Below are positions 9,335 through 18,940 of a stretch of 64,000 nucleotides of DNA, piece after piece. Location of the stretch: the NCBI RefSeq assembly GCF_027257875.1, contig NZ_JAPVQY010000006.1, positions 62,001 to 126,000 on the forward strand, given 5' to 3'. Both the position numbers and the translations under genes were made by a program. The notes under the pieces are model-generated. The model was not told the DNA's origin. It saw only the letters and a program-made list of their open reading frames with translations, and did no database searches. The stretch comes from Burkholderia sp. IMCC1007 (GTDB lineage: Bacteria > Pseudomonadota > Gammaproteobacteria > Burkholderiales > Burkholderiaceae). Position 1 is the stretch's first letter. Each line of letters begins with the position of its first letter.

Positions 9335-12300
9335 TTGCGCGCCTCATTCGATGGTCCATTCAAAACCGCTTCCTGGTGCTGCTCGCGACCGTGCTGGTTA
9401 CCGCGTGGGGCGTGTATTCGCTCAAGGAAACGCCGCTCGATGCACTGCCCGACCTGTCGGATACGCAGGTCATCATCAAGGCTTCGTATCCCGGCAAGGC
9501 GCCCCAGGTCATCGAGGACCAGGTCACGTACCCGCTGACGACGACGCTGCTCGGCGTGCCCGGCGCGAAGACCATTCGAGCGTACTCGTCCTTCGGCGAC
9601 GCGTTCGTCTACGTGCTGTTCGATGACAACACCGACCAGTATTGGGCACGCTCGCGTGTGCTGGAGTACCTGAATCAGGTACAAAGCCGGCTGCCGCAGG
9701 GCTCGACCGTTTCGCTTGGTCCCGACGCGACGGGGGTCGGCTGGGTGTACGAGTACGCACTCGTCGATAGGAGCGGGAAACACGACCTCGGGCAGTTGCG
9801 CGCGCTCAACGACTGGTTCCTTAAGTTCGAGCTGAAGGCGGTGCCGGATGTTTCCGAAGTCGCCAGCATCGGTGGGATGGTCCGCCAGTATCAGGTAGTA
9901 CTCGACCCGGACAAGCTGCGAGCGTACGGCATCACGCAATCGGCGGTGGCCGATGCGCTGGGCAAGGCCAACCAGGAATCGGGCGGCTCCGTCGTCGAGC
10001 TCGCCGAGTCGGAGTACATGGTGCGATCGTCCGGCTACCTGCACTCACTCGATGACTTTCGCCATATCGTGCTTCGTACGAACGAAGCAGGCACGCCGGT
10101 GTTGCTGGGCGACGTGGCGCGTATCCAGATCGGTCCGGAGATGCGGCGCGGCATCGCCGAACTGAATGGCGAAGGAGAAGTGGCGGGTGGCGTCATCGTG
10201 ATGCGTTCGGGCAAGAACGCGCTGACCACCATCGACGCGGTAAAGGCGAAGCTCGAGGACCTGAAGCACTCACTGCCAGCCGGTGTCGAGGTCGTCACGA
10301 CCTACGACCGATCGCAGCTCATCGAACGCGCGGTCGACAACCTGAAAGACAAGCTCATCGAAGAGTTCATCATCGTCGGGCTCGTCTGCGCAGTATTTCT
10401 GTTTCATTTGCGCAGCGCGTTCGTTGCCATCCTGTCACTGCCGCTCGGCGTGCTGGCTGCCTTCATCGTCATGCGCTACCAGGGCGTGAATGCAAACCTG
10501 ATGTCGCTGGGCGGCATCGCGATCGCGATCGGCGCGATGATCGACGCGGCCATCGTGATGATCGAGAACGCGCACAAGCATCTGGAGGCGTACGAGCACC
10601 AACATCCGGGGGAAACGATGTCGGCTGCCCATCGTTGGGAACTTATCGCCTCCTCCGCAGCGGAAGTCGGGCCTGCGCTGTTCTTTTCGCTGCTCATCAT
10701 CACGCTCTCGTTCATTCCGGTCTTTTCGCTCGAAGGCCAGGAGGGCAAGCTGTTCTCACCGCTCGCGTTCACGAAGACCTACACGATCGCCGCCGCGGCC
10801 GGCCTGTCGGTAACGCTCGTGCCCGTGCTAATGGGCTATCTCATCCGTGGCCGCATTCCGCACGAGCACGCGAACCCCATCAATCGCATGCTGATTCGCC
10901 TGTACAGGCCCCTGCTCGAGGGGACGCTGCGGCGTCCATGGTTCGCCATCGGCCTGGCAGGTGTGGCATTGGCGCTGACCATCATTCCGATCTCCCGTCT
11001 CGGAGGCGAGTTCATGCCACCGCTCGATGAAGGGGACCTGCTGTACATGCCGACCGCGCTGCCGGGTATCTCGGCCGAAAAGGCGTCGGAACTGCTGCAG
11101 CAGACGGACCGACTCATCAAGACGGTGCCCGAGGTGGCGACCGTATTCGGCAAATCCGGGCGCGCCGATACGGCCACCGACCCTGCACCGCTCGAGATGT
11201 TCGAGACAACGATCCAGTTCAAGCCGCGCAGTCAGTGGCGGCCGGGCATGACGCTGGAAAACCTCGTCGACGAACTGGATCGGACCGTCAAGGTGCCGGG
11301 CCTGTCGAATGTATGGGTGCCGCCGATTCGGAATCGTCTCGACATGCTGTCCACAGGCATCAAGACGCCAGTCGGGGTCAAGATTTCCGGGCCCGACCTG
11401 ACGCAAATCGACAGCATCGCTACGCAAGTCGAGGCCGCAGTGAAGACCGTGCCGGGCGTGACGTCCGCGCTGGCCGAACGGCTGAACGGCGGCCGGTACA
11501 TTGACGTCGACATCGATCGGCTCGCGGCCGCGCGGTATGGCCTGTCGGTCTCGGACGTACAGGGGGTTGTGTCGTCGGCGGTTGGCGGCGAAAACATCGG
11601 TGAGGTGATTGCTGGCCGTGAGCGCTTTCCAATCAACATCCGCTACCCACGCGAAGTCCGTGATTCGCTCGAAAAGCTGCGACAACTTCCAGTGGTCACC
11701 GACCGCGGCGCTCAAATCCAGCTCGGGGATGTCGCACACATCACGATTGCCGACGGCCCGCCGATGATTCGCAGCGAGAACGCGCGGCTGTCCGGCTACG
11801 TGTACGTGGACATTCGCAATACGGATCTTCAGTCTGCGGTACAGGCAATGCAGAAGGTCGTGGAGCAACAAGTCAAGCTTCCCCCGGGCTATTCGATCGC
11901 CTGGTCCGGGCAGTTCGAGTATCTGGAGCGCGCGGCAGCGAAGCTGCGCACGGTCATCCCGGTAACGCTCGTCGTCATCTTCGTGCTGTTGTTCCTGACG
12001 TTCAATTCCGCGGCGGATGCACTGCTGCTGATGTCGACCGTACCGTTTGCGCTCGTCGGCGGGTTCTGGCTCATCTGGGTGCTCGGACACGCGGTCTCCG
12101 TTGCGACGTCCGTCGGCTTCATCGCGCTCGCCGGCGTGGCAGCCGAATTCGGTGTGGTGATGCTGCTTTACCTGAAGGGCGCGCTGAATCGGCGACTGGA
12201 GGCAGGTGAGCCGCTCACGGAAGCATTGCTGTTCGATGCAATTCGAGAAGGCGCCGTGCTGCGCGTGCGGCCGAAGGCGATGACAGTCGCCGTGGTTCTG

Positions 12301-12537
12301 GCCGGCCTGATTCCGATCATGGTCGGACGCGACACCGGCTCCGAAGTCATGCAGCGTATCGCTGCCCCGATGGTAGGCGGCATGGTCACCGCGCCGCTGC
12401 TTTCCATGTTCGTTATCCCCGCCGCCTGGTTCCTGCTGCAGCGCCGTCGTGCGCGAAAGCCGAATCACACGCGGACGTTCCATGCAGTTCCATCCGGCAT
12501 GAAAGTGCCTTCCAACCAATCTGGAGAAACTCAATGA
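9331..12537 (+). CDS. cusA: CusA-type heavy-metal RND efflux pump
   Basis: Inner-membrane proton-driven pump of 1068 aa, the normal length for heavy-metal RND transporters. Twelve membrane helices and two large periplasmic loops can be followed. Asp405 in [17 protein letters not shown] matches the proton-relay aspartate of CusA. The porter-domain stretches [13 protein letters not shown] and [13 protein letters not shown] retain methionines typical of the monovalent Cu/Ag branch. The ATG overlaps the adaptor stop by four bases and the next gene overlaps the pump stop by four, so translation is probably coupled. Substrate Cu+/Ag+ is inferred from these motifs and the CusF partners. Confidence 0.95.
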   Translation: MIARLIRWSIQNRFLVLLATVLVTAWGVYSLKETPLDALPDLSDTQVIIKASYPGKAPQVIEDQVTYPLTTTLLGVPGAKTIRAYSSFGDAFVYVLFDDNTDQYWARSRVLEYLNQVQSRLPQGSTVSLGPDATGVGWVYEYALVDRSGKHDLGQLRALNDWFLKFELKAVPDVSEVASIGGMVRQYQVVLDPDKLRAYGITQSAVADALGKANQESGGSVVELAESEYMVRSSGYLHSLDDFRHIVLRTNEAGTPVLLGDVARIQIGPEMRRGIAELNGEGEVAGGVIVMRSGKNALTTIDAVKAKLEDLKHSLPAGVEVVTTYDRSQLIERAVDNLKDKLIEEFIIVGLVCAVFLFHLRSAFVAILSLPLGVLAAFIVMRYQGVNANLMSLGGIAIAIGAMIDAAIVMIENAHKHLEAYEHQHPGETMSAAHRWELIASSAAEVGPALFFSLLIITLSFIPVFSLEGQEGKLFSPLAFTKTYTIAAAAGLSVTLVPVLMGYLIRGRIPHEHANPINRMLIRLYRPLLEGTLRRPWFAIGLAGVALALTIIPISRLGGEFMPPLDEGDLLYMPTALPGISAEKASELLQQTDRLIKTVPEVATVFGKSGRADTATDPAPLEMFETTIQFKPRSQWRPGMTLENLVDELDRTVKVPGLSNVWVPPIRNRLDMLSTGIKTPVGVKISGPDLTQIDSIATQVEAAVKTVPGVTSALAERLNGGRYIDVDIDRLAAARYGLSVSDVQGVVSSAVGGENIGEVIAGRERFPINIRYPREVRDSLEKLRQLPVVTDRGAQIQLGDVAHITIADGPPMIRSENARLSGYVYVDIRNTDLQSAVQAMQKVVEQQVKLPPGYSIAWSGQFEYLERAAAKLRTVIPVTLVVIFVLLFLTFNSAADALLLMSTVPFALVGGFWLIWVLGHAVSVATSVGFIALAGVAAEFGVVMLLYLKGALNRRLEAGEPLTEALLFDAIREGAVLRVRPKAMTVAVVLAGLIPIMVGRDTGSEVMQRIAAPMVGGMVTAPLLSMFVIPAAWFLLQRRRARKPNHTRTFHAVPSGMKVPSNQSGETQ

Positions 12538-12887
12538 AGAAGCTGTTCGTTGCCACTATCGCTGTCTGCGCAATCGGCGCATTTGCGGCTCCGGCATTCG
12601 CCGGCGATGACATGGCCGGCATGAACATGTCGATGAAGGCTTCCGCGTCGACTTCGCCGAACGCCGCGCTCACCGACGCGGAAGTGAAGAAGGTCGATGC
12701 CGCCAGCGGCATGGTTACGCTGAAGCACGGCGCACTCGAGAACGTCGGCATGCCGCCGATGACGATGGCGTTCAAGGCCAAGGATGCCGCGATGGTCAAG
12801 CAGATCCATGAGGGCGACAAGGTCAAAGTCCGTGTCGAGAACGTCAACGGGACGCTCACCATCGTGAAACTGACGAAGCAATCCTGA
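12534..12887 (+). CDS. cusF: CusF-like periplasmic copper chaperone with Trp-to-Met change
   Basis: Periplasmic metal chaperone of 117 aa with a signal peptide (about residues 1-23, APAFAG) and a methionine-rich linker ([11 protein letters not shown]) before the beta-barrel domain. In [17 protein letters not shown] the His and the last two Met occupy the CusF ligand positions, but the position of Trp44, which caps Cu(I) in E. coli CusF, holds Met. It overlaps the cusA stop by four bases and has a GGAG ribosome site. A second CusF domain with the canonical Trp is fused to the adaptor of the same operon, so two chaperone variants serve one pump. Confidence 0.9.
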   Translation: MKKLFVATIAVCAIGAFAAPAFAGDDMAGMNMSMKASASTSPNAALTDAEVKKVDAASGMVTLKHGALENVGMPPMTMAFKAKDAAMVKQIHEGDKVKVRVENVNGTLTIVKLTKQS

Positions 12888-12891
12888 CGCT

Positions 12892-13164
12892 GTGCTGACA
12901 CGCGTGCGGGTAGGCGCGCTGCATATTCATGGCATTACGGTGACTGACGTACGAGGATTCGGTCTTCACCCCAATTACTTTGCGAGCGACTGGACCACCG
13001 AGCACATCAAGATTGAGATCTTCACGACGGCCGAGAATGTCGCCGGCGTCAGGAAAGCAATCATCGATGTCGCAAAGGCCCGATCGGGGGAAGACGGAAT
13101 CGTTGCCGTCGTATCCGTCGAGCATTTTTGGCGAGTCCGCACAGCGTCGGAGTCTGCGCCGTAA
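12892..13164 (+). CDS. PII-like protein linked to metal efflux (possibly N-terminally short)
   Basis: A 90-aa protein whose body matches the PII/GlnB fold: GITVTDVRGFG, then KIEIFTTAENVAGVRKAII and DGIVAVVSVEHFWRVRT. The usual first beta strand of about ten residues is missing or unrecognisable, and the T-loop is short. Start is a GTG four bases after the cusF stop. A PII subgroup called PII-NG is known to sit beside heavy-metal RND pumps, which fits this place at the end of the operon. Whether it is functional without a full N-terminus is uncertain. A regulatory or metal-sensing role is inference. Confidence 0.7.
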   Translation: MLTRVRVGALHIHGITVTDVRGFGLHPNYFASDWTTEHIKIEIFTTAENVAGVRKAIIDVAKARSGEDGIVAVVSVEHFWRVRTASESAP

Positions 13165-13303
13165 CGCACGCTCCAAGGAACTGCGGTAAAGCAATCCCAC
13201 GCCATCGACGAGCAATCATTGCCGGTGCCAAACGGAATCACCAACTTCTAGCTCCGCAACCGTGTTCGATACGATCGGCACCACGTTGCGGAGCCGGCTT
13301 CGG

Positions 13304-13732
13304 CTAGAGTCGCTTGAGCATGACGATTGCCGATGCCGGACAGACGCCGGTGAACTGGGCGGACGACAGTAGCGGACCAGGCACGTCGTCGACCGCGACT
13401 CGCGAGAAGCCGTGTCGGGCAAAGTAGCTGTCCGTTGTCATTGTTCGTAACGCGACGGCCTGAACTGCTCGACGGGTACATTCTGCAAGCAGTAGAGAAA
13501 CGATTGCGTTACCGATCCCGCTCCCGCGCATATGCGAGGCGACCGCGATCGAACGAATCAGGGCAAAATCCCCGTGGTATTCAATGCCGCCGCAGCCGAT
13601 AACATTTTCCACATCGTCGGCCACAATGAAATTGGCCAAATGCTCCGCTACTCCAGCGGTAGGAAGGCTTCCTTCACGAAGCAACTCTTCGATTGACACC
13701 AGGCCGGACACCGTTGCTGAACGTAGTTGCAT
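13304..13732 (-). CDS. arsN2: GNAT N-acetyltransferase, ArsN2 type
   Basis: Acetyl-CoA-dependent N-acetyltransferase of 142 aa. The GNAT core is visible: beta-4 ALIRSIAVASHMRGSGIGNAIV contains the pyrophosphate-binding R-G-x-G-I-G loop, followed by LRTMTTDSYFARHGFSRV. The closing SSAQFTGVCPASAIVML is typical of the ArsN2 branch associated with arsenic-resistance loci, some of whose relatives acetylate organoarsenicals. No ars genes are seen here; the nearest neighbours are the copper-efflux operon (convergent) and the CoA-ester operon. Substrate is therefore unproven. The ATG has GAGGA nine bases upstream. Confidence 0.8.
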   Translation of the reverse strand: MQLRSATVSGLVSIEELLREGSLPTAGVAEHLANFIVADDVENVIGCGGIEYHGDFALIRSIAVASHMRGSGIGNAIVSLLLAECTRRAVQAVALRTMTTDSYFARHGFSRVAVDDVPGPLLSSAQFTGVCPASAIVMLKRL

Positions 13733-13858
13733 GACGTCAATCCTCGACTAACGACGGTTGTGGCTTGCAATGGTGACCATGCCCGTAACACTCCGCAATT
13801 GAGGTGCACACGACCGGCAAGGGCGCCGCGAGTTCAAGAACGACAACGCCTTGGCACG

Positions 13859-14326
13859 TCAGATACTTGATTGGTTCACCCGCCTCGAGAGCTCTTCCGC
13901 GCTCTCCTTGCGCTCGCTAACATACGGTGCCTTCGCGATTTCGATCGCCGACCACATGCCCCGGGCAGTCTCGATCAGCGGATAGATCGGTACCCGTCGC
14001 TTCGCGCGTTTTACGACTTCGACGATGTCGGTCAATCCCTCCGCCTTCGGCACGACGATTCCGGCAATGCCGTCGAGTGCGCCGATCCTGGCGTCCTGCT
14101 CGAACCAGGGCGTTCCACGCCCGTTGATACGAACGAGAACCGGGTGACGCGCGACACCACGCAGCGATGTTCTCGCGCGCTGCATCCTTCGCGGGGGGGC
14201 GAGCGCGTCCTCCAGATCGATGATGACTGCGTCGGCACCGCACGACAGCGCGTTCGAAAACCGTTCGGGCCGACTCCCCGGGACAAACAAATAGGATTGC
14301 GGCGCACATGCTGCTGACGAAGGCAT
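13859..14326 (-). pseudogene. ccl: Truncated CitE-type CoA-ester lyase
   Basis: The first 135 residues match HpcH/HpaI-CitE lyases: SYLFVPGSRPERF, then GADAVIIDLEDAL, RINGRGTPWFEQD, IVVPKAE and PLIETARGMW. Family members have about 275-300 residues. Here similarity stops after EIAKAP and an unrelated 20-residue tail leads to a stop, so the half containing the metal-binding GSxDF region is lost. In this context an intact enzyme would be an (S)-citramalyl-CoA lyase, splitting citramalyl-CoA into acetyl-CoA and pyruvate. The start has AGGAA upstream and lies 22 bases after the MFS gene, as last gene of the operon. Without another copy in the genome the pathway would stall at this step. Confidence 0.75.
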
Positions 14327-14348
14327 TTCGAGTTCCTGTATCCGGTTT

Positions 14349-15680
14349 TTACTTCAAAGACGAGCCGCGAAAGGCGGTTTCAGCGTTGCTGCGCGCCAGG
14401 TAAAGTGCTGCGACAGCGCTTACGAGCGACATAAAAGCCAGGTATCCGGCGACCGCATAGACGGTATGGAACGTCTCGAAGAGCCAGAGCGAGATCATGG
14501 GCGCAGGACCACCTGCAATGATCGATGCCCCCTGGTAGCCCAACGACGCCCCGCTATAGCGAATATGTGCGGGGAAAGATTCCGCAATGAACGACGCCTG
14601 CGAGCCATACATCGACGCGTGGATCACCATGATGACGATCGTCCCGATGACCACCGCCGCGGGAAGCCGCGTATTGAGCATCGCAAAGTACGGAAACGCA
14701 AAGAGCATCATGCAGATCGCACCTGCGGTGTAGGTCTTTGCCCGACCGATTCGATCGGCGACATACCCGAAGAACGGCAACGCGAAACAGGCGACGATTG
14801 CAGCAATCAGCACCGCATTCAGAATGAACGCCTTGCCGAGCGCGAGGTTCTTCGAACCGTACAAAACCGCGAACGTCGTCAGCATGTAGAAGGCAGTTTG
14901 CTCGCTCGGCCGGATCAGTGCGGACAGCAGGATGGCACGCCACTCCGTGCGGATCGCCTCCCCGATCGGTCCTTTCGATCGATCCGCTACCTTGCTCGCC
15001 GCGATGAAATCGGGGGTTTCCGGCACACCAAAACGGATCAGCAGACCGACGATCAACAGCACGCCGCTGGCAAGAAACGGCACTCGCCATCCGTAATCCA
15101 GCAGCGCGTCGCCTGACCAATGACTGCAACCGCTCCACACGATCACCGAGACGACGAGACCAAGCGGCACGCCGATATTGGGCAGCGATGCCATGAAACC
15201 GCGCCGCTTGCCGGTATGCGACTCCATCGACAAAAGGACCGCACCGCCCCACTCGCCGCCAACACCGATGCCCTGGAGGAAGCGAAGTGCAACGAGCAGC
15301 CAAGCCGCAGCCGGGCCGAGCGTCTCGGACGTCGGCAACAACCCTACCAGAAGCGTCGCAACGCCCATCAGGCTCAATGTCGCGACGAGCGTGGACTTTC
15401 GCCCGACTCGATCGCCCATGTGCCCGAATAGCGCGCCGCCGAGCGGACGCGAAACGAATCCGACAAAGATCGTCGCGAACGATGCCATCAATCCATCCGC
15501 ATTACCGTGCGCGAAAAACAGCTTCGGAAACACGAGCGCCGCAGCGGTGCCATAGATGAAGAAGTCGTACCACTCGATCGTCGTTCCTATGACGCTCGCC
15601 AGCGCAGCCCTGCGCTCTATTCGTCGCGCGGCTGCGCCGTCGCCCGACTCCGTTGTGTACGAAATGGAATGATGTTGCAT
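14349..15680 (-). CDS. MFS transporter, metabolite:H+ symporter (MHS) family
   Basis: Proton-coupled organic-acid importer of 443 aa with twelve predicted helices. The family hallmark IGTTIEWYDFFIYGTAAALVF is at residues 31-51 and GHMGDRVGRKSTL forms the loop 2-3 motif. RFLQGIGVGGEWGGAVLL is the typical fourth/fifth-helix signature of the KgtP/ShiA/ProP group. AGGAGA precedes the ATG. It lies between the hydratase and lyase genes of a CoA-ester operon, so its likely cargo is the dicarboxylate degraded there, such as itaconate, mesaconate or citramalate. That assignment is by context only. Confidence 0.9.
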   Translation of the reverse strand: MQHHSISYTTESGDGAAARRIERRAALASVIGTTIEWYDFFIYGTAAALVFPKLFFAHGNADGLMASFATIFVGFVSRPLGGALFGHMGDRVGRKSTLVATLSLMGVATLLVGLLPTSETLGPAAAWLLVALRFLQGIGVGGEWGGAVLLSMESHTGKRRGFMASLPNIGVPLGLVVSVIVWSGCSHWSGDALLDYGWRVPFLASGVLLIVGLLIRFGVPETPDFIAASKVADRSKGPIGEAIRTEWRAILLSALIRPSEQTAFYMLTTFAVLYGSKNLALGKAFILNAVLIAAIVACFALPFFGYVADRIGRAKTYTAGAICMMLFAFPYFAMLNTRLPAAVVIGTIVIMVIHASMYGSQASFIAESFPAHIRYSGASLGYQGASIIAGGPAPMISLWLFETFHTVYAVAGYLAFMSLVSAVAALYLARSNAETAFRGSSLK

Positions 15681-15734
15681 CGTCTGTCTCCTGAATCTTT
15701 TTTGAATCGAATCGCGTCGTTCGCCCAGTGCGAC

Positions 15735-16574
15735 TTAAAACGTCGCCTCGGCGCGCATCGAAACACTGCCGTCTGGCAATGCAACCCACAGCACGAGCAG
15801 ATCCCCGTCTTTCGCGGCGTTGAGCGTCAACTCGTTGCCCAGAATCGATGGCTTCAAGCCGCGATAGCGGAATTCCTTGACCGGTCGGCCGCCCACCTCT
15901 TGCGCGAACGCTGCAAGCAGGGTGGCGTTCAGCGGCCCGTGAATCACGAGGTTCGAATAACCCTCGACGTCGCGACAATAGTCGGCGTCGTAGTGAATGC
16001 GGTGTCCGTTGAACGTCAGCGCCGAATAGCGGAACAGCATGGTGGAGTCCGGCTTGATCTTGCGGCTGTGCTGCGCGACGGGCATCTTGACGTCGGCGGC
16101 TGCGGAGCCGGGGGCCGTCGCACCCTTGTAGACGATGTCGTGAAATTCGCTGAGCACCTTGTTGCCCTCGTGCAGCAACTCGTGCAACACCTTCACGAAC
16201 ACGAGTTCACCGCTGCGCCCCTGCTTGTGGTCGACCGCCACCACGGTCGAGCGCTTTTCGACGCGTGCGTCGAGCGGTGCGGAGGCGTGGAATTCCAGTT
16301 GGCCACCCGCCCACATTCTGTTGGGCAACGTGACCGGCGGCAGGAAGCCGCCACGCGCCGGGTGGCCCTCACGGCCCAGTGCTGCCGGCGGCTCGCCGCT
16401 CAGAAAGTACAGCCAGTGCCACAGCGGGGGCAACGCTGCACCTGCGACGAGGTCGGACTGCGGCAAGCCGAGCGTCGCAGCCATCAACCTCGCGTGACGG
16501 GACGACACGATGTCGTGATCGGTTCGGGATTTGCCTACCCATTCCCGAAGGTGCGCGATATCGACCGTACTCAT
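15735..16574 (-). CDS. ich: MaoC/FAS1-like CoA hydratase (itaconyl- or mesaconyl-C4-CoA hydratase)
   Basis: A 279-aa double-hotdog hydratase. The N-terminal part is FAS1-like (DHDIVSSRHARLMAATLG, LPPLWHWLYF), and the C-terminal MaoC half carries MLFRYSALTFNGHRIHYD with the hydratase Asp/His region, followed by LVIHGPLNATLLAAF. These are features of itaconyl-CoA and mesaconyl-C4-CoA hydratases. The enzyme would turn itaconyl-CoA or mesaconyl-CoA into citramalyl- or methylmalyl-CoA. Its ATG overlaps the stop of the CoA-transferase gene by four bases, so the two are translationally coupled. Exact substrate is inferred from the operon. Confidence 0.82.
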   Translation of the reverse strand: MSTVDIAHLREWVGKSRTDHDIVSSRHARLMAATLGLPQSDLVAGAALPPLWHWLYFLSGEPPAALGREGHPARGGFLPPVTLPNRMWAGGQLEFHASAPLDARVEKRSTVVAVDHKQGRSGELVFVKVLHELLHEGNKVLSEFHDIVYKGATAPGSAAADVKMPVAQHSRKIKPDSTMLFRYSALTFNGHRIHYDADYCRDVEGYSNLVIHGPLNATLLAAFAQEVGGRPVKEFRYRGLKPSILGNELTLNAAKDGDLLVLWVALPDGSVSMRAEATF

Positions 16575-17743
16575 GCCATCACCTCAACCTTCGATGCCGA
16601 AAACTCCGCCTTGAGAGACTCGGTATGCTCGCCGAGGCCTGGGGCTGGTTCGAAGCGCCCCGCGTCCCATGGCGCGCGCACCGCAGGGGCGATCATGTTC
16701 AGCGACTTGTCGCCGACGTTCATCGGCCACGTCCGCAGTGCCGGATGTCGCGCCATCTGCCAGACCGAGCGCACCTGTCCATATGCGGTGTTCGAATCGG
16801 CGAGACGAGCCAGCGCTTCGTCGACATCGATCGCGGCAAACGCTGCCGCGATGATCTGATCGAGCGCTTCACGATTGCGAACGCGTTCCGTGTTCGAAGC
16901 GAAGCGCGGATCGGTGCCGAGATCCGGTGCCAGCATGAAACGCGCGCAGAACTGCTGCCACTCGCGTTCGTTCTGGATGCTGATCACGATGTCGTTCGCA
17001 TCGCGGGTGGTGAATGCGCCATACGGCGCAATCGACGGGTGCTTGAGACCCACGCGCTTCGGCGCTCCCTTCCCGTACACCTCGTGTACGTAAGGAATCG
17101 ACATCCAGTCCGCTGCACCGTCGAACAGCGACACCGATACGCCGGACCCTCGGCCGGTCCGTTCGCGCAGCGCGAGCGCCGAAAGGACAGCGATCGTCGC
17201 GTTCATGCCCGCACCAATGTCGCAGATCGACACGCCGATTCGACCACAAGCGTCCGGCGCGCCGCTGATGCCCGCAAGGCCGCTTTCGCACTGCACGAGC
17301 AGGTCGTACGCTTTCAGGTGGCTCGCTTCGTTGTCGGTCCCGTACCCGTTGATATCGCAGGTGATCAGACGCGGGTAGCGTTCACGCAGCGCCTCGCTGG
17401 CGAAACCGGCCCGGGCGAGCGCACCCGGCGCGAGATTCTGGATGAAGACGTCGGCATCGGCGAGCATACGGTGAAGCAACGCTGCGTCGTCCGCGCACTT
17501 GAAGTCCAGTACGATCGACTCCTTGCCGCGGTTCGTCCACACGAAGTACGACGCCTGTCCGTTCGCCGCGTCATCGTAACCACGCGCGAAGTCGCCTTCG
17601 GCACGCTCGACCTTGATCACGCGCGCGCCCATTTCGGCCAGGCGCCCCGTACACAACGGTGCCGCCAGCGCCTGCTCGATCGCGACGACGACCAGCCCCT
17701 CAAGCGGCCTGCTCGTCGACGCACCGCCCTTGTTCCCGCTCAT
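16571..17743 (-). CDS. ict: CaiB/BaiF family III CoA-transferase
   Basis: A 390-aa enzyme transferring CoA from a donor such as succinyl-CoA to a carboxylate. The family signature is complete: LEGLVVVAIEQALAAPLCTGRLAEMGARVIKVE at the N-terminus, YFVWTNRGKESIVLDFK, and KAYDLLVQCESG with the catalytic Asp at about residue 147. AAGGAGGAG precedes the ATG at 17743. It is the first gene of an operon followed by a hydratase, an MHS transporter and a CitE-type lyase. This order of activities matches the itaconate/C5-dicarboxylate pathways known in Pseudomonas and Burkholderia, so itaconate CoA-transferase is the best guess. Confidence 0.87.
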   Translation of the reverse strand: MSGNKGGASTSRPLEGLVVVAIEQALAAPLCTGRLAEMGARVIKVERAEGDFARGYDDAANGQASYFVWTNRGKESIVLDFKCADDAALLHRMLADADVFIQNLAPGALARAGFASEALRERYPRLITCDINGYGTDNEASHLKAYDLLVQCESGLAGISGAPDACGRIGVSICDIGAGMNATIAVLSALALRERTGRGSGVSVSLFDGAADWMSIPYVHEVYGKGAPKRVGLKHPSIAPYGAFTTRDANDIVISIQNEREWQQFCARFMLAPDLGTDPRFASNTERVRNREALDQIIAAAFAAIDVDEALARLADSNTAYGQVRSVWQMARHPALRTWPMNVGDKSLNMIAPAVRAPWDAGRFEPAPGLGEHTESLKAEFSASKVEVMA

Positions 17744-17826
17744 TCGTGACTCCTCCTTGCTGATTGACGGGATCAAGTATCGATTAACGCGCTACCCGGA
17801 TACAGCGAGCTTTTACAAACGATGCG

Positions 17827-17924
17827 TTCGAATTTAACGAAACCTCGGGTGAACCCGGACAGCGATGCCCCAGTCCGCACGTCAGTGCTATTCTTCTGCG
17901 GCAGACATTTTCGAATACTTCGAA
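17827..17924. promoter_or_regulatory. TTCGAA repeats in the LysR/CoA-transferase divergent region
   Basis: Three TTCGAA hexamers occur at 17827, 17910 and 17919. The first lies in TTCGAATTTAACGAA, an inverted repeat containing a T-N11-A box as expected for LysR proteins. The second and third form TTCGAATACTTCGAA, ending five bases before the LysR start codon, a place suited to autorepression. Confidence 0.5.
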
Positions 17925-17928
17925 CGGT

Positions 17929-18843
17929 ATGACATACGACCTGACCGACCTGAAGGTGTTTTTGGCTATCGCTGAAGAAGAAAACGTATCGCGTGGAGCG
18001 GAGCGATGCCATCTGGCTGCGTCGTCCGCGAGCCTGAGGATGAAGAACCTCGAAGAAACGCTCGGCGTCACGCTACTGACGCGTCAGGCGCGAGGCGTGA
18101 CATTGACGCCGGCCGGGCAGGTATTTCGCGAGCACGCCGGTCGGTGCCTCGCGCAACTCGAACAGATGCACGCCGATTTGCGTCCCTATTCGCTCGGCAT
18201 GACAGGACACGTCACGGTTTTCGCCAACAACAACGCAATCAGCGCCCATCTACCCGGCGATCTGGCGCGATTCTTCGCCGCCTATCCGAACGTACGGATC
18301 ACGCTGGAAGAACGCATGAGTCACGATATTGTTGCCGCAGTGGCGGCCGGTCGCGCGGAAGTCGGGGTTGTGGCACTTGAAAACGAACATCCGGCATTGC
18401 ATTTTTTGCCTTATCGGAAGGACCAGCTCGTACTGCTCATCCCGATTCAGCATCCGCTTGCCGAACGATCGTCGACCAGTTTCCGGCATTGCCTCGGCCA
18501 TCCATTCATCAGCCTGCAATCGGGGGCCGCACTGCACACGTTCCTCATGAATCACGCCACCGCACTCGGCGGACGGTTGGACGTGCGCGTGCAGGTTTCC
18601 GGATATCGCGCGATTTCCCGCCTGGTCGCCTCCGGCGCGGGCGTCGGCATCGTACCGAGGACGGCCATCGAGCCTGATGATCAGGGGCAGTTCGCCATCG
18701 TGGAACTCGAAGAAACATGGTCGCAACGGGATTTGAGGGTGTGCGTTCCGCGCAATCCCAGCGACAAAAACATTTACCGCGACAAACTCGTCGAGATCCT
18801 TTGCGACACCCAGGCCGATTCACCCACTACCGCTGACCAATAA
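17929..18843 (+). CDS. LysR-family transcriptional regulator
   Basis: A 304-aa LysR regulator. The N-terminal winged helix-turn-helix reads LKVFLAIAEEENVSRGAERCHLAASSASLRMKNLEETLGVTLL (about residues 8-50), followed by a co-inducer-binding domain from about residue 90 (HVTVFANNNAISAHLPGDLARFFAAYP). It is divergent from the CoA-transferase operon across 185 bases, so it probably controls that operon in response to a C5 dicarboxylate or its CoA ester. The ATG has no good Shine-Dalgarno sequence because operator-like TTCGAA repeats occupy that place. Confidence 0.92.
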   Translation: MTYDLTDLKVFLAIAEEENVSRGAERCHLAASSASLRMKNLEETLGVTLLTRQARGVTLTPAGQVFREHAGRCLAQLEQMHADLRPYSLGMTGHVTVFANNNAISAHLPGDLARFFAAYPNVRITLEERMSHDIVAAVAAGRAEVGVVALENEHPALHFLPYRKDQLVLLIPIQHPLAERSSTSFRHCLGHPFISLQSGAALHTFLMNHATALGGRLDVRVQVSGYRAISRLVASGAGVGIVPRTAIEPDDQGQFAIVELEETWSQRDLRVCVPRNPSDKNIYRDKLVEILCDTQADSPTTADQ

Positions 18844-18940
18844 GAAGTTAGGGTTGCAGAATGCGGGGGCGACCGATCCAAGTGCGCGGTGTGGCGGGGA
18901 ACTCGGACTGCGACATCTGCCTCCCGAATCCCCTGATCCC

